A stretch of DNA of 64,000 nt from Muribaculum sp. (GCA_023663505.1 JAMPHH010000003.1:1-64000); one strand, 5' to 3'; counted from the first letter of the stretch, positions 24,313-33,249 are shown. Translations and numbers: made by a program. Notes: a model not told the origin generated them from the letters alone.

Positions 24313-25473
24313 ATGAAGTTATTACTGTATGAATGGGCATCATACCTTCAATATGATTTACAGGAGATTTGTAAAGAAAAAAATATCCAATGGGAGTCCT
24401 TTACTTGGAAATTTAACGATAAAAATGAGGACGAAGCATTCGAGCGATGGTTCCGTCAAAACGTGGACGGAAGCCACTTCGACGCGCTGCTCAGCATAAA
24501 CTATTGGCCAATGCTGTCCAAGGAAGCCAGAAAGAAAGGCATGAAGTATATTGCCTGGTGTTACGACAATCCTTTAAATGTAGTGCGCCCGGAGGAAACG
24601 CTGGGCAACGACAATAATTATGTGTTCTTTTTTGACAAGGTCCAAGCGGAAAGCTATATTCAGAAAGGTCTTGACACGGTTTACTACCTTCCGCTGGGCG
24701 TAAACGCTTCCAGACTGCGCGGCTTAAAAATATCAGAATCAGATCAAAGGAAATATTGCTCTGATATCGCGCTTGTGGGCAGCTTGTACGAATCCCGTAT
24801 GCAGGAGCTGCGCGCCTTGATGGATGACCATACCAAAGGATATCTGGACGCGGCGATGACAGCACAGCAGAAGCTGTACGGCTGCTATCTCTTTGATGAA
24901 TTGGTGACAGAACAACTGATAGAGGAAATCAATCAATATATCGTCAAAACGCATCCGGACACTTCTTTCCGCCTGTTAAGGGAAGCTTTGACCTTTGCCA
25001 TGGCCAGCGAGGTGACCAGGAAAGAACGGTTGGTTTTGCTTACCCTGTTAGGACGGCGTTTTGATACCAGACTGTATTCCTTTCAATCCAGTGAGATTCT
25101 GCAGGGAGTCAAATGCTTCCCGCCGGTCGATTACGTGACGGAAATGCCGAAGGTCTTCTCCTGCACCAAAATCAATCTAAATCCGTCCCTGCGCTGTATC
25201 CAGAGCGGGATTCCGTTGAGGGCGCTGGATGTGATGGGTGCGGGCGGTTTCCTGCTGTCCAATTACCAGCCGGAGTTGGCGGAACTGTTCGAGGACGGAC
25301 AGGAGCTGGCAATCTACGAAAGCGTTGAAGACGCCCTGGCAAAGGCGGCGTTTTACCTGGAGCATGATGAACTTCGCCGCCGGATTGCCCAAACGGGACG
25401 GGAAAAGGTACTGGAAGAATATACTTTACAGGATAGGCTGCGGCAGATTCTTGAGGCAGCCGGACTTGGGTGA
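24313..25473 (+). CDS. CgeB-like glycosyltransferase (DUF3880 plus Glyco_trans_1_2)
   Basis: A 386-residue paralogue of the protein at 18787: MKLLLYEWASYLQ, AWCYDNPLNVVRPE, then SCTKINLNPSLRC and ALDVMGAGGFLLSNY. The ATG at 24313 comes one base after the stop of the radical SAM gene, so the two are coupled. It ends the plus operon; hairpins follow at 25531-25587. It probably adds another sugar to flagellin in sequence with its paralogues. Confidence 0.83.
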   Translation: MKLLLYEWASYLQYDLQEICKEKNIQWESFTWKFNDKNEDEAFERWFRQNVDGSHFDALLSINYWPMLSKEARKKGMKYIAWCYDNPLNVVRPEETLGNDNNYVFFFDKVQAESYIQKGLDTVYYLPLGVNASRLRGLKISESDQRKYCSDIALVGSLYESRMQELRALMDDHTKGYLDAAMTAQQKLYGCYLFDELVTEQLIEEINQYIVKTHPDTSFRLLREALTFAMASEVTRKERLVLLTLLGRRFDTRLYSFQSSEILQGVKCFPPVDYVTEMPKVFSCTKINLNPSLRCIQSGIPLRALDVMGAGGFLLSNYQPELAELFEDGQELAIYESVEDALAKAAFYLEHDELRRRIAQTGREKVLEEYTLQDRLRQILEAAGLG

Positions 25474-25530
25474 AAAAGATGCGATTGCCAAGACAAGAGC
25501 AGCTTCGTTTGACAGGAGTAAATTGAGCTT

Positions 25531-25587
25531 AATCCCCAGAAGTTTTGTCCGGGGATTTTCCAGTGTGGCGGGAATACCGCCACACTG
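25531..25587. terminator. Two hairpins between convergent operons
   Basis: AATCCCC (25531-25537) pairs with GGGGATT (25551-25557), followed by TTCC; then CAGTGTGGCGG (25561-25571) pairs perfectly with 25577-25587 around GAATA. The T-run is poor on both sides, but the position between the ends of the plus operon and the long minus operon fits a two-way transcription stop. Confidence 0.55.
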
Positions 25588-25615
25588 AACGTGAGTCTAA
25601 GTATTGCCAGCCCCT

Positions 25616-26451
25616 CTACCAGCAAGTCCTTCCCCCATCCACAATAACAGTACTTCCAGTCATGTAACTACTGGCATCCGACAATAAATATAAAATGGTG
25701 CTCTTGTATTCATCTGCATCTGCCATTCTCCCCATAGGGATTAAATTAGTCAGTTTCTTAAGAAACTCCTCAGCCTGCCCGTTATATACCCCAGCCGGAC
25801 ATAAAGCATTGCAGCGTATGCCTTTTTCGGCATAGTAAGTCGCCAGATATTTAGTCAATCCGATCAGCCCATGCTTTATTACGGAATAAGTAACCGGTTT
25901 GATAGTTTGCTCCTCGTCCTTTAGTCCAGGCTTTCTGTAAATGCGCTGATCCGGGGCTATGATACCCAAATCAGAGGATATATTGAGGATGACACCATTT
26001 CCCTGCTCAGCCATGATCTCCCCAAATATCTGCGAACAAAGAAAGGCTCCTGTCAATCCTACTGCAATATCGTTCATCCACATTTCCACAGGGAAATTCT
26101 CGAATTGAATGGCGCCCATATTGGCAACATTTCCCTCCATCTTGGGATTGTTGGCAGCATTGTTGATTAGACCGTCCACCTTCCGGTAACAGGATAGAAC
26201 ATCCCTTCTAACTTCCTCCAGATTATCTCTGTCAGTGATGTCAGCGATTAGCCCGCATACCTTTTCGTGGGAATAGCTTTTGCGCAAATCACTGAAGGTA
26301 TTATCCAACGCCTGTTTTGAAATGTCCAAAAGAACCGTAGTTCCGCCAGCGTCCAAAACAGCCTCTGCATGTTTTCTGCCAAGTAGTCCTGCGCCTCCCG
26401 TTATGATGATTACTTTTTATTTGCAGACTTGAATTTGTCTAATGTATTCAT
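25616..26451 (-). pseudogene. Short-chain dehydrogenase with a frameshift near its start
   Basis: The gene begins at the ATG at 26451 after a perfect GGAGGG site and reads MNTLDKFKSANKK, then stops. In the -1 frame it continues VIIITGGAGLLGRKHAEAV and then the full SDR: NNAAN, the catalytic serine segment ISSDLG, an SVIKHGLIG stretch for the catalytic lysine with the tyrosine in TYSVIK, and the end VIVDGG. The break lies in a run of five T (26414-26418 on the plus strand), where one more base would restore the frame. Without it only an N-truncated protein lacking the NAD-binding glycines can be made. It is the last gene of the long minus operon. A sequencing error in the homopolymer is possible, but the neighbour is also broken. 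Confidence 0.8.
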
Positions 26452-26478
26452 TTTCCCTCCATACTTTATACTGCAGAT

Positions 26479-27149
26479 TCAATATCCGGTTCCCTGCCCG
26501 CCGTCCACTTGGACTATCGTACCTGTGGTAAAAGCTGATCTTGCTGAGCATAAAAACAGAATGGTGTCCGCTATTTCCTCCGGAGTGCCAAACCGCTTCA
26601 TCGGTACCGCAGTTTCAATATAAGTTTTCACGCCAACCGGATCTTGTGTCGAAAGCTCCTCCCAACGCCCCCTTCAAAATAAACGTTTCCAGGTGAAACC
26701 GCATTGATACGCACACCTTGTTTCATTAAGATCGGTGCAGCATATTTAACAAGTGACACAACCGCAGACTTGGCTGCCGCATATGCAGGCGGCGCACCTA
26801 TCCTTTCATGAGCTGCCAAAGATGACAAAAGCACAACACTCTCGCCGCTTTCAGGAAACAAACCTCCAATGTCGCGAATAAGTCCCACTGCGCCAAAAAG
26901 GTTCAAGTTAAACATATGCCGCAACTCCTTTTTAAGGAATTGCGAAGCCTCTCTGATCGTCGCATCCACAGACATATCTCCGCAAAAGCTATAGACCCTT
27001 GCCTCACCATATTTGCTGCGAAGTTCTAAAAGGGCTTCTGCCAATTTTGTCCCGTCCCGCCCATTAATAACAACAGTTGCTCCTTCACCAAGGAAGGCAT
27101 CGGCTGTCGCCCTCCCAATCCCGCTGCTGGACGCTGTAATAAAAACATT
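26479..27149 (-). pseudogene. Second short-chain dehydrogenase, decayed by deletion and frameshift
   Basis: Reading leftward from about 27149: NVFITASSSGIGRATADAF (cofactor glycines), then an in-frame loss of about 40 residues that removes the NNAG motif, then RHMFNLNLFGAVG, LLSSLAAHE, the YAAAK catalytic pair and INAVSPGNV. Near 26665 a one-base loss shifts the frame; the remainder, WEELSTQDPVGVKTYI to the C-terminal QVDGG and a TGA at 26479, is in another frame. Its 5' end is fused to a fragment of a different gene. Three separate lesions make this a true pseudogene rather than a sequencing slip. It ends 27 bases before the next SDR. Confidence 0.85.
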
Positions 27150-27433
27150 TCCACATAATACATGCATGTGATCATCAGTACATAATCTTTGGCATCTATC
27201 TGTTTTAAAGTCTCCGGGCTTCTAATATCATAGCTGTGATTTTTAAACAAGTATTTGCTACCCTGCTTTGCCATATCATTGTCCACCAGAAAAGCAATAT
27301 GTTCCTCTAAAGAATCAAATTCTCCCGAAATCTGCTCTCTTTCAGCCAAAGAAGAACCGGCGCCAAAGCAAATGACCTTTCTTCCATTTAGATTTTTTAT
27401 AAAGTCTGCTGCGTTGCTGTTTCTTAATTTCAT
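27146..27433 (-). pseudogene. 5' fragment of a DUF115-type protein gene
   Basis: The 96 residues MKLRNSNAADFIKNLNGRK to ITCMYYVEM match the N-terminal Rossmann module of the complete protein at 62429 (MRLKNSNSKNFIANLNGKK). The match ends abruptly at the junction with the SDR relic, where the frame runs into unrelated residues and stops near 27026. The remaining 290 residues, including the GNGPSL core, are missing. A deletion joining the two relics explains both truncations. Confidence 0.85.
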
Positions 27434-27476
27434 CAGTTCTCTCCCTTTATGATTACTAAGCCTTAATGAATCCTGA

Positions 27477-28601
27477 TTATGTTTCCGCCCCTAAAATCTC
27501 CCTATACAATCCGCCTATCGTCTCCTCACCCAGTGAAAAAGGATGGTTCTTTAACCGTACCGGGTTCACGGAGGTCTTCAATATCACGTAATCCTCCTCC
27601 GACGCGTGCGGGACGGGGAGCCCCATCCTATCCACCAGCCCCGCATATGCCGCCGCGGCCTCCTCGGCCGTTCCACATCCCATCGCCTCCGCGATCTCGC
27701 CGTAAACGGCTTCCAGGTGATCCCTTCCCCTGGGGTCCGTGCATTTATCCCTGTTCCTTAACATATACGGCCACAGGCCCTTCAGGCACAGCGCGGCGGC
27801 GTGCCCGTGCGAGATGCCGTACAGGCTCGTGAGCTTATAACACATCGCGTGCGCCGCCGTGGTCTGGGCGATGTTGATCGCCTTTCCCGCCAGGTTCGCC
27901 GCGTACAGCATGTTTTCATTGCAGCGTGCGTCGTTGGACAGGTATCCCTCATGGTTTTCCATGATCATCCTGACCGCCCGCACCGAATACCCCCTGCTTT
28001 CCGCCGTGGAATTCACGGACCAGGCGGCCTCTATCGCGTGGCACAGTGCGTCCAGCATGGTCGACCTCCTCTGGTACGGCGGCAGCGTCTTTAATGCGCC
28101 CGCGTCCATCAGCACCGCCGTCGGGATACAGCTCTCGTGCGAGACCGACTGCTTCTCCCCGTTGTGGTAGATGACCGCGAACCGCGTGGCCTCGCTCCCC
28201 GTCCCCGCCGTCGTGGGGACCGCCAGGAGCTTTATCCCGTTGGGGACGATCTCCTGTTCCAGGTAATTCCTCCCCTCGTCCATGCCGGAATAAAGCTTGA
28301 TGCACTTCGCCACGTCGATCGCGCTCCCCCCGCCGACCGCGATGATCATGTCGCATTGTTCCCTCCGGAATATCCCCACGCCCGCGGCGACTGATTCATA
28401 CAGCGGGTTTGGCCGGAAGTCCGAGAAACGCACGACCCCGATCCCGAGCCTCTCCGGCACGGTCTCCAGATACCCGCCGATCCGCAGGGAGGACAGGGAA
28501 GCGTCGCATACCAGCATACATTTGGAGACCCCCGCCTGCCTCAGGTACTCGTCCAGTTCTGTGTAATTTTCACCGGCTTTTAATATCGTCTGTTCAGTCA
28601 T
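27477..28601 (-). CDS. Iron-containing alcohol dehydrogenase, PhpC-like (phosphonoacetaldehyde reductase-like)
   Basis: A 374-residue group III dehydrogenase: IIAVGGGSAIDVAKC binds NAD(P), VPTTAGTGSEATRF is typical, and the metal ligands lie in DALCHAIEAAWS and HAMCYKLTSLYGISHGHAAAL. The subgroup (short length, SVNPVRLKNHPF end) resembles reductases that turn phosphonoacetaldehyde into 2-hydroxyethylphosphonate. The ATG at 28601 overlaps the end of the PEP-mutase fusion gene by eight bases, so the two are coupled, which supports a phosphonate link. No phosphonopyruvate decarboxylase, which would make its substrate, is in the window. Its DNA is strongly GC-rich compared with both sides. Confidence 0.75.
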   Translation of the reverse strand: MTEQTILKAGENYTELDEYLRQAGVSKCMLVCDASLSSLRIGGYLETVPERLGIGVVRFSDFRPNPLYESVAAGVGIFRREQCDMIIAVGGGSAIDVAKCIKLYSGMDEGRNYLEQEIVPNGIKLLAVPTTAGTGSEATRFAVIYHNGEKQSVSHESCIPTAVLMDAGALKTLPPYQRRSTMLDALCHAIEAAWSVNSTAESRGYSVRAVRMIMENHEGYLSNDARCNENMLYAANLAGKAINIAQTTAAHAMCYKLTSLYGISHGHAAALCLKGLWPYMLRNRDKCTDPRGRDHLEAVYGEIAEAMGCGTAEEAAAAYAGLVDRMGLPVPHASEEDYVILKTSVNPVRLKNHPFSLGEETIGGLYREILGAET

Positions 28602-30582
28602 CTTCCGGAACCAGCGCGACCATATCCTCCATTGGCATGCAGATACCGTCACACTCCCCCATTTCCTCGTTTTCTAATATTATGTCCGCGACCCTCTGCA
28701 TCACCGGTACCCCCGCCCTCGCGAGCTGGTCCGCGTAGACGATGAGGTTCGCGCCGTGCCCCCGCAGTTCCTTTTCCCCCGCCGCCAGGGAGAATCTCTG
28801 TACGCACAGCGGCGTCCTTCCATCCCTTTGGCGGAACCGGTCCATGAATTCAAGCAGGGTCTCCGAGTCCGGCCCGTGATCCTCGAGCATGACCGCGTCG
28901 GCTCCCGCCCCTACATAGGCGAAAGCCCTCCGCAAAGCCTCCTCCACGCCTTTACCGGGTGTCACGCCCTTCACCTGTGCGCAGAGCATGAGATCCTTTG
29001 ACTTCTGCGCCTTCTTCCCGAGTGACAGCTTGCCGCAGAAGTCCCCCGCCGGCTCCGCCCCCGCGGAGCCCCCTGCCGTCCCTTCACGCCCTTCGGCGGC
29101 CACGATCATGGAGACCCCTTTCCGTTCCAGCATCTTCACGGTGCGGATAAACTCTTCCGCGCGTCCGCCCGACGCCGCGTCAAAGATGACGGGCTTCGTG
29201 GTCACATCCATGATGTCATCCACCGTGCGCATCCTCGACGTCATGTCCACGGGCACCTCGCCCGCCTTGCCCCTCATCACGGAATCACACAGGGAGCTGA
29301 TCCATATCGCGTCGAACCGGTTGACCGCCCCTCCCTTTTGTACCGCGGCCTTCTCCACGATCAGCCCGGTAAGGCCGCTGTGCGCTTCCATCGCGGTGAC
29401 CACCCTCCCCGACGAGAGGATCCTGCGCAGCCTCGCCCTGCGGACGTCAGGCAGTGACAGGCCGGCCCGCATCCTGCTTTCCAGTTCCTCGTATTTCTCG
29501 TCCTGCGAGTACGGGTACTCGACCAACTGACCCCCGTATGACGCCAGAACGGACACGACCTCGTCGCGGACGGGGCGTTGGAAGCCGCTCAGCCAGTCGT
29601 CCCCGTGGACCACGTAGGTCGGGCGGTATTTCCTAAGGTTGTCGGCGTAGCTCAGAGTATCCTGTTCCACCACCCTGTGGATTCCGGCGATGCTCTCAAA
29701 CATCGCCTTGCGCTCGGAGAAGGGCACCATCGGGAACCTTTTGTAGCTCGCCACCGCCTCGTCGGAAAGTATCCCCACGATCAGCCTGCCCAGGTGCCCC
29801 GCCTTCCTGATGATCTTGATATGACCGCTGTGCACCACGTCCGTGGCGAAGGACATGTAGACCGTGCGGTTCTCCACCTCGCGCAGCCCCGCCGAGACCA
29901 CCGCCAGATCCTCCGGGTTGTCCACCTCGCTGCAGAGCGCGCCACGCACATCCAGCGGTACGACGCGGCACTCCCCCGACACCTCGTTGAAAGCGTTCTC
30001 CGCATAGCATTTCGTGCTGCCCCCTTCGCAGAATTCGACAATGCGCGCCAGCCAGACCAGCCAGTCCCTTTTCTTAAGGAGGTATAAAGGCTGCGCCGCC
30101 ACTGCCTCATTAAAAAATTCTATCCCGACCTTCGTGATACGACCGTCCCGGACCACCGCCTTGAAATCCTTCTCCGGCAGCGGCAGCGAGGAGCTGACCG
30201 TCATGCAGCTTTCACGGCTCGCGAGGACCGCCTCCAGCACCGCGTACTCGAACACCAGATCCCCGTGCATGAGGATAATGTCGTCCTCCAGGAATTCCCT
30301 CGCACAGTAGATGGAATAAATATAGTTTGTCTCCTTATACAGGGGATTTTTCACAAACGTGACGCGGGTTGGCAGCTCCAGGCTCCGGCAGTAATTCATA
30401 AGCACGCCGTCAAACATCCCCGTGGTCATCACGACCTCCGTGACCCCTGCCTCCGCGAGCATTTTAAGCTGCCTGCTCAGGATCGTCTCCGTGCCGGAGA
30501 TCTCAGTCATGCATTTCGGGTGCTCCGATGTCAGGACCCCCATCCGGCAGCCCATCCCGGAATTTAAAATCAATGCTTTCAT
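28594..30582 (-). CDS. Triple fusion: sugar-type nucleotidyltransferase, HxGH cytidylyltransferase, degenerate PEP mutase
   Basis: 662 residues. 1 to about 230 is a LicC-like nucleotidyltransferase (LNSGMGCRMG, PKCM, HGDLVFE). About 240-375 is an HxGH cytidylyltransferase (VHSGHIKI, PFSERKAM, VVHGDDW). About 385-640 is the PEP-mutase fold (AMEAHSGLTGLIVEKA, IWISSLCDS, VDMTSRMRTVDDI). Fold residues are kept but active-site ones are not: the FDxDTGG motif is FDAASGG, the EDK loop is AAEG, the KNS gate is gone, ARIE is AQVK and MIHS is MLED. By comparison with known PEP mutases this domain should not catalyse phosphonopyruvate formation. The two transferase domains look intact. It is high in GC and coupled to the PhpC-like gene. 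It probably activates a phospho or phosphono alcohol for LicD. Confidence 0.85.
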   Translation of the reverse strand: MKALILNSGMGCRMGVLTSEHPKCMTEISGTETILSRQLKMLAEAGVTEVVMTTGMFDGVLMNYCRSLELPTRVTFVKNPLYKETNYIYSIYCAREFLEDDIILMHGDLVFEYAVLEAVLASRESCMTVSSSLPLPEKDFKAVVRDGRITKVGIEFFNEAVAAQPLYLLKKRDWLVWLARIVEFCEGGSTKCYAENAFNEVSGECRVVPLDVRGALCSEVDNPEDLAVVSAGLREVENRTVYMSFATDVVHSGHIKIIRKAGHLGRLIVGILSDEAVASYKRFPMVPFSERKAMFESIAGIHRVVEQDTLSYADNLRKYRPTYVVHGDDWLSGFQRPVRDEVVSVLASYGGQLVEYPYSQDEKYEELESRMRAGLSLPDVRRARLRRILSSGRVVTAMEAHSGLTGLIVEKAAVQKGGAVNRFDAIWISSLCDSVMRGKAGEVPVDMTSRMRTVDDIMDVTTKPVIFDAASGGRAEEFIRTVKMLERKGVSMIVAAEGREGTAGGSAGAEPAGDFCGKLSLGKKAQKSKDLMLCAQVKGVTPGKGVEEALRRAFAYVGAGADAVMLEDHGPDSETLLEFMDRFRQRDGRTPLCVQRFSLAAGEKELRGHGANLIVYADQLARAGVPVMQRVADIILENEEMGECDGICMPMEDMVALVPEDD

Positions 30583-30628
30583 GGCTCAATCTGCTCTCCT
30601 CTATAGATTGTCAAATGATACATTATTT

Positions 30629-31447
30629 TCAAACATCCTCTAATATTACTTTGCTGGCTGGGTGTACTTTCCTTTGCTCCACAGGGGGAAGTGTCATATA
30701 ATCTCCATAAAGTGTGCGTAGATATAGATCGTATTTTTTAAAAATTTTAAACGATATTCCCTCAAAATCCTTTTCGATATAATCATCAAAGCACTTCCTT
30801 GGCAGACCATACCGGCATTCCTTCCTGTAAGGATAAGTCATGTGGCGCGCCAGCTTGGTTTTTTTCCTGTTGGTAATTCCTGCAATCCACTCGCTTTGCT
30901 TGAACCACCAATCTCTGGGAATTTTGCTGATCAGGGAATACCAGTTCCTCATAAATGGAGAGTTTGCATTCACCCTCCCTACCTCCGAATACTGTCCCTT
31001 ACGGATACAATAACAGCAAAAGAGATGAATCCGCCGAAGCAGGGGATTGTCCGGTACATTATCATACAGAAAAATATCAATGCACACGCCATGATGGCAT
31101 TTCACATGTTCCTGTCCTTCCCGCAGAAAGACCGTATGGTTTTTTTGCAGTTTGGCATAGCCCCATCGGTAATTCTTATCCGTGCGGTAATCCTGAAGAA
31201 AAAAGCGTTCCCTATCCAGTTCCTTTTGACATGCTTTATAAAATTTCTCGTATTCTTTACGGAGCATTACAATATCCGCATCGTCGTCCCAGGGAATAAA
31301 ACCGTTATGACGAATCGCGCCAAGCAGTGTTCCGCCGTCCAGCGAATATTGGATTTTATACTTCCTGCAGATACGATCCACTTCGATCATCAGCTCCAGC
31401 TCTGTCAGTTGGAGTTTTCGCAGGAGTTCACCCTCTACCTTCACCAT
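30629..31447 (-). CDS. LicD family phospho-head-group transferase (minus operon copy)
   Basis: 272 residues with the active-site block GGTLLGAIRHNGFIPWDDDA near residue 40, FFLQDYRTD, GVCIDIFLYD and the TLYGDY end motif. It is clearly similar along its whole length to LicD at 40037, with an identical run of 25 residues around the active site. The ATG at 31447 overlaps the end of the epimerase gene by seven bases. It should transfer the head group activated by one of the cytidylyltransferases of the same operon (30582 or 33212) onto the glycan. Confidence 0.9.
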   Translation of the reverse strand: MVKVEGELLRKLQLTELELMIEVDRICRKYKIQYSLDGGTLLGAIRHNGFIPWDDDADIVMLRKEYEKFYKACQKELDRERFFLQDYRTDKNYRWGYAKLQKNHTVFLREGQEHVKCHHGVCIDIFLYDNVPDNPLLRRIHLFCCYCIRKGQYSEVGRVNANSPFMRNWYSLISKIPRDWWFKQSEWIAGITNRKKTKLARHMTYPYRKECRYGLPRKCFDDYIEKDFEGISFKIFKKYDLYLRTLYGDYMTLPPVEQRKVHPASKVILEDV

Positions 31448-32502
31448 TTAACTTTACCTTCCCAAATCTCCAAAGTTCTCTTAAGTCCTGCTTCTATGGA
31501 ATAATCCGGCTGCCACCCAAGACTTTTAAGCTTTTCTGCGTTTAGAACTGCTTTCGTCGCCGTGGAATAGCCTTTTTGTTCCTGTTTTGAAGGAAGCTCA
31601 AAGAGCACTTTTGTTCCCGCAAGCTCTGCCAGATAAGATGCCATATGAAACAAACTAATGTCTGATTTTTCACTTGCCGCATTATAGGCAGCTCCCGTTT
31701 CTCCTAATAGCATGGCATAGAGAATGGCCTTTGCCGCATCTGAAACATACAAATAGGAATAAAACTGTTTTCCTTCACTTTTTAATATAATGTCTTTGTG
31801 TTCACAGGCTTTAAAGAGAAACTGGGAGGAGGCTTTGCTGTCATCTGCCTCCAGCGTCGGTCCATACACTCTGCATAGTCGGACGATCACACCCTCGATT
31901 CCTTCCTGTGCAATATATGCCTGAAGCATTGCCTCCGCCAAACGCTTGCTTTCAGGATAGCCGGCTCTCAGCGTATTGCAATCTATATATCCGCAATATT
32001 GCTCATCAAAAGCCTCGGTATCGCCTCGGTTTTCACCATAGATTTCAACGGAAGACAGCATAATGATTTTGCAGTTTTTATTTCGCTTTGCGTATTCCAG
32101 AAGATAGTAGGCTCCAAATACATTTGTGGTAATTGTTCCTATGGCATCCTCTGCGTATTCCCTTGGATGCGTATTGCTTGCCGCATGAATGATATAATCC
32201 ACCTTCATTTCGTCCATATCAAAGGGACGCCCTACATCCTGCTGGATAAAACGAAGTGATTCCGTATTCCCCCAATGCCCGAACCGGATTTTAAACTTGT
32301 CAATATTTCTGGAAACGGCATATATTGTAATTTTTTCCTGACATTTTGTAATTCTTGTCATCAATGCGTCAATCAGAAAGGTTCCAATCATGCCTGAAGC
32401 TCCGGTGATCAGAATGGATTTACCATGAAGTTTCTCCCAAGGAACTCCGTGCTCTATGAATCGATCCAGATCAGCTCTGTATAATTGGTTATCGTAGTTC
32501 AC
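31441..32502 (-). CDS. NAD-dependent sugar epimerase/dehydratase
   Basis: 353 residues of the extended SDR type: SILITGASGMIGTFL binds NAD, IIHAASNTHP is the usual second strand, and MLSSVEIYG with YPESK supplies the serine and Tyr-Lys pair. It carries about 25 extra residues before the Rossmann fold. It overlaps the IspD-like gene by four bases (ATGA). This pairing of a cytidylyltransferase with an epimerase is seen in loci making CDP-activated polyols or unusual sugars. The substrate is not clear. Confidence 0.82.
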   Translation of the reverse strand: MNYDNQLYRADLDRFIEHGVPWEKLHGKSILITGASGMIGTFLIDALMTRITKCQEKITIYAVSRNIDKFKIRFGHWGNTESLRFIQQDVGRPFDMDEMKVDYIIHAASNTHPREYAEDAIGTITTNVFGAYYLLEYAKRNKNCKIIMLSSVEIYGENRGDTEAFDEQYCGYIDCNTLRAGYPESKRLAEAMLQAYIAQEGIEGVIVRLCRVYGPTLEADDSKASSQFLFKACEHKDIILKSEGKQFYSYLYVSDAAKAILYAMLLGETGAAYNAASEKSDISLFHMASYLAELAGTKVLFELPSKQEQKGYSTATKAVLNAEKLKSLGWQPDYSIEAGLKRTLEIWEGKVKW

Positions 32503-33212
32503 TGTGTTTCCTCCTTACGAGCGTTGAGCATCGCCCTGAATATCTCAATATCATCCTTGGTGGTGATCTTGATATTTTTGGTGGAGCCTTCCGCAAAATA
32601 CAAGGTATAGCCTAAATCCGCCATCAGAGTATTGGCATAGGAAGAACCCTGCACACCGATATTTTCTGTAAATCCCTTTTGATAAGCTTCCCAGATGGTT
32701 CTATAACAATATGCCTGTGGTGTCTGTAAAATCCTAAGTCGTTCTCTGGGTATGTAAGCGTCTGTTGACCTGTTGTCCTTTACAGTAAAAATCTGCTCAT
32801 AGACGGGTAGGGCAGTGATCCCATTCCCGTGTTCCCGACAAACCTTCAAACAGGACAGGATCACGCTTTCCTCTACCATGGGACGAATTCCGTCATGAAT
32901 TATGACAATGTCATCCTCGCCGCATTGATCCTGCAGATGTGCCAACCCTTTAAAGATTGACTCCTGCCCGGTGTTTCCTCCGGGTACGATCCATTTTAAT
33001 TTGCTTATGCCATATTGCAGGGCATAGGCGTTTAAAGCACCCTGCCAGTCCTCCAGACAAACCACGGCGATGGCATCGATCTCTTTTATCTGCTGGAACT
33101 TTTCCAGTGTGTAGATTATTATTGGTTTTTCGTTAATGTGAATAAATTGTTTGGGAATATAGGAACCTGTTCTGGAACCGGTTCCTCCGCCGATCACCAA
33201 CGCAATGTTCAT
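32499..33212 (-). CDS. IspD/TarI-like cytidylyltransferase
   Basis: 237 residues: ALVIGGGTGSRTGSYIPKQF is the CTP-binding loop, VIIHDGIRPMV the metal aspartate and ITTKDDIEIF the C-terminal motif. The length and sequence fit both 2-C-methylerythritol-4-phosphate and ribitol-5-phosphate cytidylyltransferases. The neighbours, a CDP-glycerol transferase-like protein and a LicD, favour a TarI/Bcs1-like role making a CDP-polyol for the polymer rather than isoprenoid synthesis. The glycine loop has GTGSRTGSYIP, slightly off from the usual GxGxRMG, typical of the polymer-linked branch. Confidence 0.8.
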   Translation of the reverse strand: MNIALVIGGGTGSRTGSYIPKQFIHINEKPIIIYTLEKFQQIKEIDAIAVVCLEDWQGALNAYALQYGISKLKWIVPGGNTGQESIFKGLAHLQDQCGEDDIVIIHDGIRPMVEESVILSCLKVCREHGNGITALPVYEQIFTVKDNRSTDAYIPRERLRILQTPQAYCYRTIWEAYQKGFTENIGVQGSSYANTLMADLGYTLYFAEGSTKNIKITTKDDIEIFRAMLNARKEETQ

Positions 33213-33249
33213 GACTGTCTATTTCCTTCCTACAATCTTTATCGCCGGA

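Noticed and set aside
26020..26034. ATCTGCGAACAAAG resembles the right arm of the site
   Set aside because: It lies inside the SDR coding sequence with no TAAGCCG spacer or left arm beside it.
26405..26425. Programmed -1 frameshift in the terminal SDR
   Set aside because: The tract is T followed by five A and G on the coding strand, so the P-site pairing after slippage would be mismatched; also the next gene is decayed. A mutation or sequencing slip is simpler.
27801..30310. Long open frames on the plus strand opposite the PEP-mutase fusion and dehydrogenase genes
   Set aside because: They are explained by the high GC of this segment, which removes stop codons from all frames; their translations are rich in R, P and H and match no family.
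28594..30582. Complete phosphonate biosynthesis locus
   Set aside because: The mutase is degenerate and no phosphonopyruvate decarboxylase is present in the window.
30583..30594. GGCTCAATCTGC resembles the spacer and arm of the recombination site
   Set aside because: It matches 11 of 12 bases but the other arm is absent and it overlaps the ribosome site and start of the PEP-mutase fusion gene; a chance match of this length is expected in 64 kb.
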